From NCBI GenBank assembly GCA_964472545.1, contig CAYYNP010000018.1, positions 1 through 63,152 of the forward strand: a stretch of 63,152 nt of DNA, given 5' to 3'. This DNA comes from CAYYNP01 sp964472545 (GTDB lineage: Bacteria; Planctomycetota; Planctomycetia; Pirellulales; Thermoguttaceae). Shown here one piece after another: positions 51,465 to 59,526 of this stretch. Made by a program: the position numbers and the translations under genes. The notes beneath the pieces were generated by a model. That model was given only the letters and a program-made list of their open reading frames with translations, ran no database searches and was not told the DNA's origin. Position 1 is the stretch's first letter, and every line of letters starts with the position of its first letter.

Positions 51465-51741
51465 GCCAGTCCCGGACAACTCCAGCGCAATGAGGGTAAT
51501 CTACCAAGTGTGCGTTGCGTTTTGGCAACAGTCAAGTTGCGCGGCGTAAACGCACGGGCCGGGCTGCGCCGACTGCAACGAATAGGCGGCTTCATCCACC
51601 CGATCCGGTGGTGGGGCGCACGCGCACGGCGCCCATCTTCCACGTCACCGCCTGTCTCCGGCTCTTCACACAAGGAATTCTACGCCGGGAGGCAAGCAGA
51701 GACCTGCCCAGCATGCGGCTGATCCGCGTTGCGGAACTCGG

Positions 51742-52452
51742 TCAGTCCTTGGGCTTCTCGCCCTGCGGCCCTTTGACCATCATCTCCCAGAGCGCGTATC
51801 GGGTGGGCGAGAGCTTCTTCAAGGCGTCGAGATGCTCCTGGCCCGCGCCGAGACAGACGGCGTAGACCTGGGCAAACTCGGCCAGGTCTTCGTGCCGGAC
51901 GTGGTCGCCGTAGTTGGAGACCGAGACCTTGTCCTTCTTGATGGCCTCTTCCCAGGTATCCAGCAGCTTTGCATCGGAGTTTCTGGCGACCTGCTCCAGC
52001 GTGTGGCCGGCCTCGTGGGCGATCACCAGCGCGTCGGCGTGGGGCACGATGTTGATGTATCCTTGCCCGCCGTGCGCCCGGGCACCGTTCAGATCGGCGT
52101 AGATCGCGATCCCGTCCTCGCCTTCGTCGGAGACGGCCACGCAGGCCCTGATGTAGGGTTCGGGCAACTTTTCGAGCCGCTTGACCAATTGATCGAGTTC
52201 GGCCTTGGTCGCATCCTCGATGGTCAGCTTGAACCGAAACTCGCCGCAGGTGGCGATCCACCGCTTGCCCGCCACGCGGCCGTTGCGCATCTCGACGGCT
52301 TTCGGGCCGGAGACGACCTTGATCTTCGTGGTGCTATTCTCGCCGAACTTCTCGAACAGCGGCCGAAAGCGGTCCTTGAGTTTCTCTTCGGCCGTGGCTT
52401 GGGTGGCAAATGCCAGTGCGATCGCGGCCGCCGCGAGGGTTCTCATGCTCAT
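51742..52452 (-). CDS. Secreted zinc-protease-like protein (HEAGH)
   Basis: A 236-residue exported protein with a signal peptide (residues 1-21) and a putative zinc metalloprotease domain. DALVIAHEAGHTLEQVARNS (about residues 138-157) contains HEAGH; a downstream Glu in DLAEFAQVYAV (about residue 190) may be the third ligand. No known family is identified for sure. Possible cell-wall or surface-protein peptidase. The ATG at 52452 has GGAG 9 bp upstream. Confidence 0.72.
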   Translation of the reverse strand: MSMRTLAAAAIALAFATQATAEEKLKDRFRPLFEKFGENSTTKIKVVSGPKAVEMRNGRVAGKRWIATCGEFRFKLTIEDATKAELDQLVKRLEKLPEPYIRACVAVSDEGEDGIAIYADLNGARAHGGQGYINIVPHADALVIAHEAGHTLEQVARNSDAKLLDTWEEAIKKDKVSVSNYGDHVRHEDLAEFAQVYAVCLGAGQEHLDALKKLSPTRYALWEMMVKGPQGEKPKD

Positions 52453-52642
52453 CGTGTCCGTCTCCTGTCGCGAAACCTGGTTGTTCAACGGGGGGTTCTG
52501 TGTGCGCGGATGCCGAGGCGCACGTCTCCGCATGCTACCCTCGCCGGAAAGACCGTTCAAGTGCTGCGTCGATCTTGCGACGATGCGTACCGCTCGGGCG
52601 TGCTCGATCGCGCCCCGTCTCTCCACGGCCGATAGACGAGTC

Positions 52643-53539
52643 TCACTCCCAGTAGTCGTGTCGCTCCACCTTCTCGAGCCCGGCCAGCAGCGCATTGGAA
52701 TTGAGGATGTCGGCCAGTTCCGACACCTCCGCGTAAGTGAAACTCCCGGTAATCTGGCCGCGATCGTGGATCGTACTTTGAATCGACGGGGCCGAAACGA
52801 GTTCTCCTTGCACGATGATGCCCAGCTTTCGCGTGTTCCCGAAGTCGTCGGGCAGGTTGGCTCCGGTCAGTCCGGCGAATCGCTTTGCCCCGGCTTCGCT
52901 TAGCGAAAAAGAGACGCACGGGTTTCCGTTTTCATCAATACTCGAAGTCGCCCTGCTCAGGTAGCGGCCGGTGACGTCGTAGCGGTCGGCGAGGACGAGC
53001 AGCTCGAGCGTGCCGCCTGCCTGTTCTGGGCGGTTTCGTTTGACGACGCCGTCGTAGCCGTATCCCGCGAACGACGCCTCTTCGCCCTGCCGTACCGGCA
53101 CCCACCAGGCTCGGACGTCGCCGGCCGAGCCGTTCGGTCCGTCGGGCTTCTCGCCGGCCCGCTCGATCGCCCAGGCGTGAGCAGAGATGGTCGAGTCGGC
53201 GAGGATGCGGAATTCGAGCACGTCCGTCTCAACTAGCCGCCGTTCGATCTGCTCGACCAGCTCCGGTTGCTTGCCGGGAATGAGGATCTCGATGCGGTCG
53301 TCCGCGACTTCGCGCACGGTGACGTCCAGCGTCAGATTCGGATTGATGCGAGCCGTCACGGCCTCGATGGCCTCGACGGCCTCGTATACGGGCGTGTCTT
53401 CGCCGACGCGATAGATCAATTGGGTCTGCTGCGTCTGCGCTACCGGCGTGCATCCGTCGACCGACATCCAAACCACGACGGCCACCAATGCCGCGGCGAC
53501 GATCACCGTGGGAATCAGGTCCTTCGAGCGAGCAGCCAT
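52643..53539 (-). CDS. Orphan SecD-like periplasmic domain protein
   Basis: A 298-residue protein: one N-terminal membrane helix (about residues 9-26), then a periplasmic domain that matches the P1 head of SecD (LTLDVTVREVADDRIEILIP, KQPELVEQIERRLVETDVLE, FRIL and the SecD-like ASSIDENGNPCVSFSLSEAG, KRFAGLTG). The five C-terminal helices of SecD are missing; the protein ends after the ILNSNALLAGLEKVER stretch. It is not part of a secDF operon here. The ATG at 53539 has GAGGAG upstream. It may modulate Sec export or be an envelope protein of its own. Confidence 0.8.
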   Translation of the reverse strand: MAARSKDLIPTVIVAAALVAVVVWMSVDGCTPVAQTQQTQLIYRVGEDTPVYEAVEAIEAVTARINPNLTLDVTVREVADDRIEILIPGKQPELVEQIERRLVETDVLEFRILADSTISAHAWAIERAGEKPDGPNGSAGDVRAWWVPVRQGEEASFAGYGYDGVVKRNRPEQAGGTLELLVLADRYDVTGRYLSRATSSIDENGNPCVSFSLSEAGAKRFAGLTGANLPDDFGNTRKLGIIVQGELVSAPSIQSTIHDRGQITGSFTYAEVSELADILNSNALLAGLEKVERHDYWE

Positions 53540-53588
53540 GGCCCCGTTCTCCTCGGTTGGGCTGGCAGGTTCTCTGCGAGTTCTCTTC

Positions 53589-53632
53589 TGGGGGCTCAGC
53601 ACTCGTTCCTCGTGCTTCGACCCCAGCCACCC
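53589..53632. repeat. Dispersed palindromic repeat (reverse copy)
   Basis: GGGGGCTCAGC to CGACCCCAGCCACCC is the reverse orientation of the element at 41919-41950, between the Tat oxidoreductase and the SecD-like gene. The centre is enlarged by a few bases. Confidence 0.6.
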
Positions 53633-53643
53633 TTCGACTCGGC

Positions 53644-55095
53644 TCACACTTGCTCGGTCACCACGAACGGCGCGCGATACGGCCGGCTGAGCAGGGCATC
53701 GGCGGCCGCGTTGCCGACGAACTTCTCCTTCGAGGCGTCGAACTCCAGTTTCTGCCCCAGCCGGTAGCTCACCTTGCGCAGGTCCATACCCAGCGCGGCC
53801 TTGACGTTGCCTTGCAGCGTGGCCAGCGACTGGAGCACCTGGGGGTTGTCGGGGAAACCGTCGGGCTTCTGGCTGAAGGGGACTTCGTTGCCCACGCGGT
53901 AGGAGATGTTGCCCAGGTGGCACAGTGCCGACGAGTAGTGGGCCTCTTCGATCTCGCCGTTGACTTCTTCGACCTTGCGGCTGCGAACGCAGTTGATAAA
54001 GCTGCCGAAGGGGCCGCCGTCGGTAACGTGGATCGGCTCGACCTCGACGTCGTGCTGCTTGCCGCCCTCGTAAGGCGTGAACCGCCCGCCGCTGATCACG
54101 CCGTCGGTGGTGTAGAACTCGTTGGCCACCTTCCGCGGATAGTCGTTGTGCTTGCCGACCAGTCCCCGGGTTTCGAAGATCAGCAGGGTTTCGCCGTAGT
54201 CGAACACACTGACGATCATGTTGGGGGTTTCGCCCTGGTCTGTGAAACCTTCGCCGTTGACCCAGCGGCCGCCCATGCTGACGACGCTCTTCGGCAGCGT
54301 GGAGCCCTTGATGGCCCAGCGGGCGACGTCTATCTCGTGGACGCCCTGGTTGCCCATGTCGCCGTTGCCGGTGTCCCAGAACCAGTGCCAGTTGTAGTGG
54401 ACCAGGTTTTCGTGATAGGGCTGCATGGGGGCGGGGCCCAGCCAGAGGCTCCAGTCGAGCTCCTTCGGCGGGTCTTTGGGCTCTTTGAAGCCGATGCTCC
54501 AGCGGGGCTTGCAGCAGTAGCCCTTCGAGACGAGCAGCTTGCCGTACTTGCCCGATTGAACGGCGGCGATTTCCGCTGCCCGGCCGCCGCTGCTGCGCTG
54601 TTGGGTGCCGTGTTGCACGATGCACTTGTTCTTGCGCGCCGCGCGAACGCATTGGCGGCCCTCGAAGACGTTGTGGCTGCACGGCTTCTCGACGTAGACG
54701 TCTTTGCCGGCCAGGCACGACCAGAAGGTGATCAACGCGTGCCAGTGGTTGGTCGACGCACAGGAGATCGCGTCGAGGTCCTTGTCGTCGAGTGCCTTGC
54801 GGATGTCTTGCACGCACTTCGGCGTGTTGCCTCGCCTCTTGACCGACTCGGACCGCGAGGCGAACAACCGGCTGTCGGGATCGATCAGGTGGGTCACCTG
54901 GACCTTGTCCATGCCGGCGAAGCCGTCGATGTGATTTCTGCCCCGCCCGTTGATGCCGGCCACGCCGACGCGGATCGTATCGTTTGCCCCCAACACCAGG
55001 CCGGAAGCTTTGGTGCCGGCAAGCGTCAAAGAGGTCGCCACGCCAGCCGTGGCAGCGGCCCGTTTCAGGAAGGTACGACGTGTTTGGCGAAACAT
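53644..55095 (-). CDS. Tat-exported Gfo/Idh/MocA-family oxidoreductase
   Basis: A 483-residue protein with a twin-arginine signal (RQTRRTFLKRAAATAG, residues 3-18) and a NAD(P)-binding oxidoreductase domain: RVGVAGINGRGRNHIDGF (about residues 41-58) and DVYVEKPCSHN (about residues 131-141). The C-terminal sugar-binding domain has the long insertions found in planctomycete and Bacteroidetes relatives, which act on secreted or periplasmic sugars. The ATG at 55095 is the only start that keeps the twin-arginine motif. The substrate is unknown. Confidence 0.88.
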   Translation of the reverse strand: MFRQTRRTFLKRAAATAGVATSLTLAGTKASGLVLGANDTIRVGVAGINGRGRNHIDGFAGMDKVQVTHLIDPDSRLFASRSESVKRRGNTPKCVQDIRKALDDKDLDAISCASTNHWHALITFWSCLAGKDVYVEKPCSHNVFEGRQCVRAARKNKCIVQHGTQQRSSGGRAAEIAAVQSGKYGKLLVSKGYCCKPRWSIGFKEPKDPPKELDWSLWLGPAPMQPYHENLVHYNWHWFWDTGNGDMGNQGVHEIDVARWAIKGSTLPKSVVSMGGRWVNGEGFTDQGETPNMIVSVFDYGETLLIFETRGLVGKHNDYPRKVANEFYTTDGVISGGRFTPYEGGKQHDVEVEPIHVTDGGPFGSFINCVRSRKVEEVNGEIEEAHYSSALCHLGNISYRVGNEVPFSQKPDGFPDNPQVLQSLATLQGNVKAALGMDLRKVSYRLGQKLEFDASKEKFVGNAAADALLSRPYRAPFVVTEQV

Positions 55096-55262
55096 CGTGG
55101 GCTCCTATGGCGGGATGGTAGGTGTGTGGGCGGTCGGCCGATGCGCGACGCTGCGGGCCGTCCGGGTGGGGTCAATATAAGGGTAACTAGAGCAGAGCCA
55201 AACGGCAATGTCCAGCGAGACCCCGCTTTTGGGTGGGGGTGACTGCCGGCCAAGCGCACGAC

Positions 55263-55337
55263 GTAGCTGAACTCTCAAGAGTTCAGTCGTCTCTGGGCAG
55301 ATGTCAGGACAGTCTGAACTCCTGCGAGTCCAGCTAC
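55263..55337. repeat. Intergenic inverted repeat
   Basis: GTAGCTGAACTCTCAAGAGT (55263-55282, continuing TCAG) faces CTGAACTCCTGCGAGTCCAG (55314-55333, continuing CTAC). It lies in the 287-bp gap after the Tat gene; the rest of the gap shows no gene. Confidence 0.75.
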
Positions 55338-55382
55338 AGGTGCCCGGAGACGGACTCGAGCGCCACGCGCGATGAGGCGGTG

Positions 55383-57710
55383 CTAATCGTACAGCAGGAA
55401 CCGCGCGCGACGCCGCAGAAACTCCTCCAACTCCGCCCGATAGACGGACTCGATCTTGTCGACCGATTGCCCGTCGAGAACGGCGGCCAGCACGGCCTTG
55501 TCGGCTAGTAGACGGTCGTAGGCTTTGACGTTCCAGCCGTCCGGATAGAGAATGCGCAATTGCCGGGCGATTTCCCACCCGGTTTGCACGGGCCGGAACG
55601 CGGCCCGATCGGTCACCACGATGTTGATCCCGCCGCAACGCTCGCCGGCGTACTTGCTAGAGGTCGGCGTGAATTCGATCGGGACGAACCCGACACCCGG
55701 CATGCCGCAGCGGTTGAGCGTCCGGGCGAGCCGCACGCCATCGACCCACGGAGCGCCGATTACCTCGAAGGGCGTGTCGGTCCCGCGGCCCACCGAGAGC
55801 TTCGTGGTCTCCAACAGCCCGATGCCCGGATAGAGCAATGCCTGCGTCAAGCATCGCATGTTTGGCGAAGGGTTGATCCAGCGCAAGCCCGTGGCGTCGA
55901 AGAACTGCTCGCGGCACCAGTTCTCGATCCGCACGACGTCGAGATCGACGCCCAGTTGCAACTCGGCGTTGAACATCCTGGCCAGTTCGCCGATCGTCAT
56001 CCCGTGGCGGACCGGCAGCCGGTGGAATCCGACGAACGACTCGCGGCCGGCGTCCAACACGGGCCCGGCCACGTCGACGCCGTTGATCGGGTTGGGCCGA
56101 TCGAGCACCACGAAGCGGATCTCCCGTTCGGCCGCCGCCTGCATGGCGTAGCCCATCGTGGAGATGTACGTGTAGAAACGCGTGCCGATGTCCTGGATAT
56201 CGAAGACCAGCGTGTCGATCCCTTCGAGGCTCTTCGGCGTCGGGCGTCGCGTCTCGCCGTAGAGGCTATAAACGGGCAGCCCGGTGGCGCCTTCGCGGGC
56301 GTCGGCGATCTGCGGCACGTCGAGTTTGCCTTCGAGCCCGTGTTCGGGGCTGAAGATCGCCACCAGGTCGACGACGGCCGCTTCATGCAGCAGGCGGATC
56401 GTGCTGGTGCCGCGGCGGTCGACGCCGGTGTGGTTGGTGATCAGTCCTACGCGGCGGCCTTTCAACCGCCGGAAGGACTCTCGCCGCAGCACGTCGATGC
56501 CGGTCGACACGGCCGCCTGCCCGCCGTCCTCGATCGCGTCGGCCGCGATGGTGCCGATGCGTCCGGCGATGCGATTGACGGCGCCCTTGCCGTCGGGATG
56601 CAACCGATTGCTGAGGAAGATCACGAAGAGCTCAAGTTCCGGGTCGATCCAGATTGCCGTGCCGGTGAAGCCGCCGTGGCCGAAAGCCCGGGGGGAGAAC
56701 GACTCGCCGCGGTTGGACGAGTAGCCGGACTTGACGTCCCAGCCGAGCGACCGCAGGCCGCTGGAAACGCGCTCCGGGCGCGTCATTTCGGCAACGCGCT
56801 CCCGGCTGAGCACGCGTACGCCGGCGTGTTGCCCCTGGTCGAGCATCATCTGCGCATAGACGGCCAGGTCTTCCGCCGTGCTGAAGAGTCCGGCGTGTCC
56901 GGCGATCCCATCGAGCCGATACGCCCGGGGGTCGTGTACGTCGCCGCAGATCCACTCTCCGCCGCGGCGTTCGGTGGGGGCTGCGCGGCGGCGGAGCGCC
57001 GCGTCGGGCAGGAAGCCGGTCTCCGCCATGCCCAGCGGCTCGAAGATCTGTTTTCGCGAGAACTCGTGTACGTCTTGCCCCGAAATCCGCCGGACCAACT
57101 CGCCGAGGACCAGATAGCCGATGTCGGTGTAGACGAACTTCGACCCCGGCTCGACGTAGGGCTTCAAGGCGAAGATCCGCTGCCATGCCCTTTGTGGCCC
57201 GTCGTCGTAATCGGCCAGCGCGTTGTCGGGAATCAGGCCGCCTTGGTGCGTGAGAAGTTGCCGCACGGTGATTTGCTGTTTGCCGTGCGTGCCAAACTCG
57301 GGTAGGTGTTTGGCCACCGTGTCGTCCGGATGCAGCTTGTCTTGGTCGATGAGGATCATCACGCTGGTGGCCGTGGCGATCGGTTTGGTCAACGAGGCAA
57401 GGTCGAAGAGCGTGTCGGTGGTCATCGCGATCGGTTCCGGCTCGATCTGCCGCTGTCCGTACGCCCGCAGCAGCACGATCTTTCCGCGCCGTCCAATCGT
57501 CACCACGCAGCCGGGCATCTGTCCGGCCTCGATCCCTTCGGCCGCGACCCGATCGATCTGCTCGAGACACGCCGCGTTCATGCCGGCATCTTCCGGCCGG
57601 GCGGAAGGCAGCCGAGAACCGTCGGCCGAGTCGGCACGGGCGGAATCGTACGCCAGCCCCGCGATCAGCAGCAGGCCGAACAGCAGGACGCTTCGCTTTG
57701 GTCGCCTCAT
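55383..57710 (-). CDS. Beta-lactamase-like esterase/amidase fused to NamZ (DUF1343)
   Basis: A 775-residue secreted two-domain protein. Signal peptide (residues 1-26), then a serine beta-lactamase/esterase domain (about residues 40-390) with SLTK (SxxK) in FDLASLTKPIATA, YTD in KFVYTDIGYLVLGEL and FGHGGFTGTA (the KTG equivalent). A DUF1343/NamZ domain (about residues 415-775) follows: RVGLITNHTGVDRRGTSTI, FSPEHGLEGKLD, VFDIQDIGTRFYTYISTM, and NPSPNMRCL. NamZ is an exo-beta-N-acetylmuramidase for cell-wall recycling. The two activities fused in one chain would handle muropeptides together. The ATG at 57710 has GGAGA upstream. Confidence 0.88.
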   Translation of the reverse strand: MRRPKRSVLLFGLLLIAGLAYDSARADSADGSRLPSARPEDAGMNAACLEQIDRVAAEGIEAGQMPGCVVTIGRRGKIVLLRAYGQRQIEPEPIAMTTDTLFDLASLTKPIATATSVMILIDQDKLHPDDTVAKHLPEFGTHGKQQITVRQLLTHQGGLIPDNALADYDDGPQRAWQRIFALKPYVEPGSKFVYTDIGYLVLGELVRRISGQDVHEFSRKQIFEPLGMAETGFLPDAALRRRAAPTERRGGEWICGDVHDPRAYRLDGIAGHAGLFSTAEDLAVYAQMMLDQGQHAGVRVLSRERVAEMTRPERVSSGLRSLGWDVKSGYSSNRGESFSPRAFGHGGFTGTAIWIDPELELFVIFLSNRLHPDGKGAVNRIAGRIGTIAADAIEDGGQAAVSTGIDVLRRESFRRLKGRRVGLITNHTGVDRRGTSTIRLLHEAAVVDLVAIFSPEHGLEGKLDVPQIADAREGATGLPVYSLYGETRRPTPKSLEGIDTLVFDIQDIGTRFYTYISTMGYAMQAAAEREIRFVVLDRPNPINGVDVAGPVLDAGRESFVGFHRLPVRHGMTIGELARMFNAELQLGVDLDVVRIENWCREQFFDATGLRWINPSPNMRCLTQALLYPGIGLLETTKLSVGRGTDTPFEVIGAPWVDGVRLARTLNRCGMPGVGFVPIEFTPTSSKYAGERCGGINIVVTDRAAFRPVQTGWEIARQLRILYPDGWNVKAYDRLLADKAVLAAVLDGQSVDKIESVYRAELEEFLRRRARFLLYD

Positions 57711-57740
57711 GGTCTCTCCATTACGCAAAGGACGTCTTCT

Positions 57741-57800
57741 GTGGCGTAAGCTCCCAGCTTGCGAAGCTGCGGCAAGAGGCAAGCTGGAAGCTCGCCCCAC
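57741..57800. repeat. Intergenic inverted repeat
   Basis: GTGGCGTAAGCTCCCAGCTT (57741-57760, continuing GC) faces GCAAGCTGGAAGCTCGCCCC (57779-57798, continuing AC), with three internal mismatches. It sits between the NamZ fusion gene and the DUF1570-like protease gene. Confidence 0.75.
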
Positions 57801-57809
57801 GAGAGCAAC

Positions 57810-59300
57810 CTACTCCCGCAGCGTTTGCCGCCCTTTCTCCATGAACGCCCGATACTGCTTATCGAGTTCGAGGTAGGGCGTACCGGTCAGTTCGGCCAGC
57901 GTACCGGGGTCGTCGTGGCCGGTGTAGACCCGCGAGAGGTAGGTCACCAATGCGTCGCGGTAGCGACCGTCGTCGTAGAAGACCAGGAAGTTGGCCAACC
58001 CGGCGGCCTGACTGTAGAGCGTGGCGATCCGTTTGTCCTCTTGCAGCCGCTGCATGCCGAAGGTGGTGAACTCGCCCAGCGGCACGTAGAAATCGTCCTT
58101 GATCAACCGGTACAAGGCGGCGTAGAGCCGGTCGTCCTCGAAACCGCCCAGCACGTAATAGTCGCCCTCGCGGCGCAGCGACTCCATATACATGGCGATC
58201 CCTTCGACGATCCAGAAGTTGGCCTTCTGGCCGACGTTCGGTGCCACCCGACGCGACTGGTGGAACAACTGATGCGTGGCCTCGTGGTTGAGCGTGCGAT
58301 CTTCGTAGTCGTCGCCGGCGAAGAAGTACGCACAGCCGTTCTGCTGGAAGTAGATTCCCACCGAGGCCTCAATGCCGGGCATCGCCGGGCGGAGTGCGCG
58401 GTTGTATTCGTCGCGGCTGCGGAAGAAGACTACTTGGAAGCGCGGGACGGTCGTCTTCAGAGTCCGCCCACCGTCGAACAGCGAGGCGATATAGGCCTCC
58501 GAAGCGTAATACCGAATGAAGAGTTGCTCCCAATAGCCGTACAGCCGTTCGAGCTTCTCGCCCAGGTCCACGGCGATTTCGATGCTGTGGTTGGTGCGGA
58601 TGGCATAATGCTCCGTTTCGACCACCCAGCCGTAGCGGACGTCCTGACGCAGTTCGGCGTCCTGGGCGGCGGTGATCCAGCGGCGGCCGTTGAACCGCTC
58701 GCCCCGTTCGTAGCGGGCCACGTGCGTCCGGGGCAGCCAGCCGAATCGCTCGTGATAGACCTTGGTCGCGCGGAGTTGGCGGACCTCGAAGAGCGTGCGC
58801 CATTGGCCGCGGTATTTCTGGTAGCCGAGAATCCGGCGGACCTGCTCGTGGTCGGGATCGGCACGGCTGGCGGTCAACACCAACTGATAGGCCAGCGAGG
58901 CCAGCGGGGCCCGAATCGCACGCTTTGCCAACTCATACAACTCACCGGCCTGTTGGCGCCGAAGCTGCTCGAATTGCCCGTGAAAGGCGACCACCGCTGC
59001 CGATGCGCCGGCGGCCGGCGACGGTCGGCCGATCTCCCGCGGGAGTACGGCCAGATACATCTTGTAGGGATCGCGCGGGCCGTAGAGCTGCCGGGCTTGG
59101 CGGGCCTGCTCGGCGAGTCCCTGCTGCTCGCACGCCTTCGCCAGTTCTTCGAGCTGCGCGAGATGCCCGGCGCGCAGTTCCCGCGCCGTCTGATAGAGAT
59201 CCTCAGCCCGGGCCGAATAGGGGCACACCAGCAGGCCGAACACTGCTGCGGCGAGGTAGGCGGGGAGTCGGTTTCGTTGCCCGTTGAAAAGGTTATTCAT
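57810..59300 (-). CDS. Secreted DUF1570/peptidase-MA-like metalloprotease
   Basis: A 496-residue exported protein. Signal peptide at residues 1-32, a helical N-terminal part (about residues 35-200), then a zincin-like domain with TLNHEATHQLFHQSR (about residues 330-344, HEATH fits HExxH) and the downstream FWIVEGIAMYMESL with the third ligand Glu. It matches planctomycete DUF1570 proteins of unknown substrate. The ATG at 59300 begins MNNLFNGQRNRL. Confidence 0.82.
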   Translation of the reverse strand: MNNLFNGQRNRLPAYLAAAVFGLLVCPYSARAEDLYQTARELRAGHLAQLEELAKACEQQGLAEQARQARQLYGPRDPYKMYLAVLPREIGRPSPAAGASAAVVAFHGQFEQLRRQQAGELYELAKRAIRAPLASLAYQLVLTASRADPDHEQVRRILGYQKYRGQWRTLFEVRQLRATKVYHERFGWLPRTHVARYERGERFNGRRWITAAQDAELRQDVRYGWVVETEHYAIRTNHSIEIAVDLGEKLERLYGYWEQLFIRYYASEAYIASLFDGGRTLKTTVPRFQVVFFRSRDEYNRALRPAMPGIEASVGIYFQQNGCAYFFAGDDYEDRTLNHEATHQLFHQSRRVAPNVGQKANFWIVEGIAMYMESLRREGDYYVLGGFEDDRLYAALYRLIKDDFYVPLGEFTTFGMQRLQEDKRIATLYSQAAGLANFLVFYDDGRYRDALVTYLSRVYTGHDDPGTLAELTGTPYLELDKQYRAFMEKGRQTLRE

Positions 59301-59526
59301 AGCACCCAATATGCGGCATTTTATCGGAGCCCCCAGAAGCGCTGCGCCCAAATTCAGTTTACCACGAGCCTTCCGGCCGCCAAAGCGATCTTGAATCGGC
59401 CGTGGGTTTCAAGTACACGGGGCATTTGACCCGGTACGGGTTGGGAAGACTCGCTCATTTTAGTGGGTCGACCTCCGTACTTAAGGGTGAGGTGCCCTCA
59501 GGATAACCGCTTCAAGGAAGAAACGG

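Noticed and set aside
52643..54817. Minus-strand reading frame of 724 codons
   Set aside because: Only the SecD-like last 298 residues look real; the first part is an out-of-frame shadow of the Tat oxidoreductase gene.
53539..55095. Glycan operon membership of the second Gfo/Idh-type gene
   Set aside because: It has a Tat signal and lies far from the sugar-nucleotide genes, so a periplasmic role is more likely.
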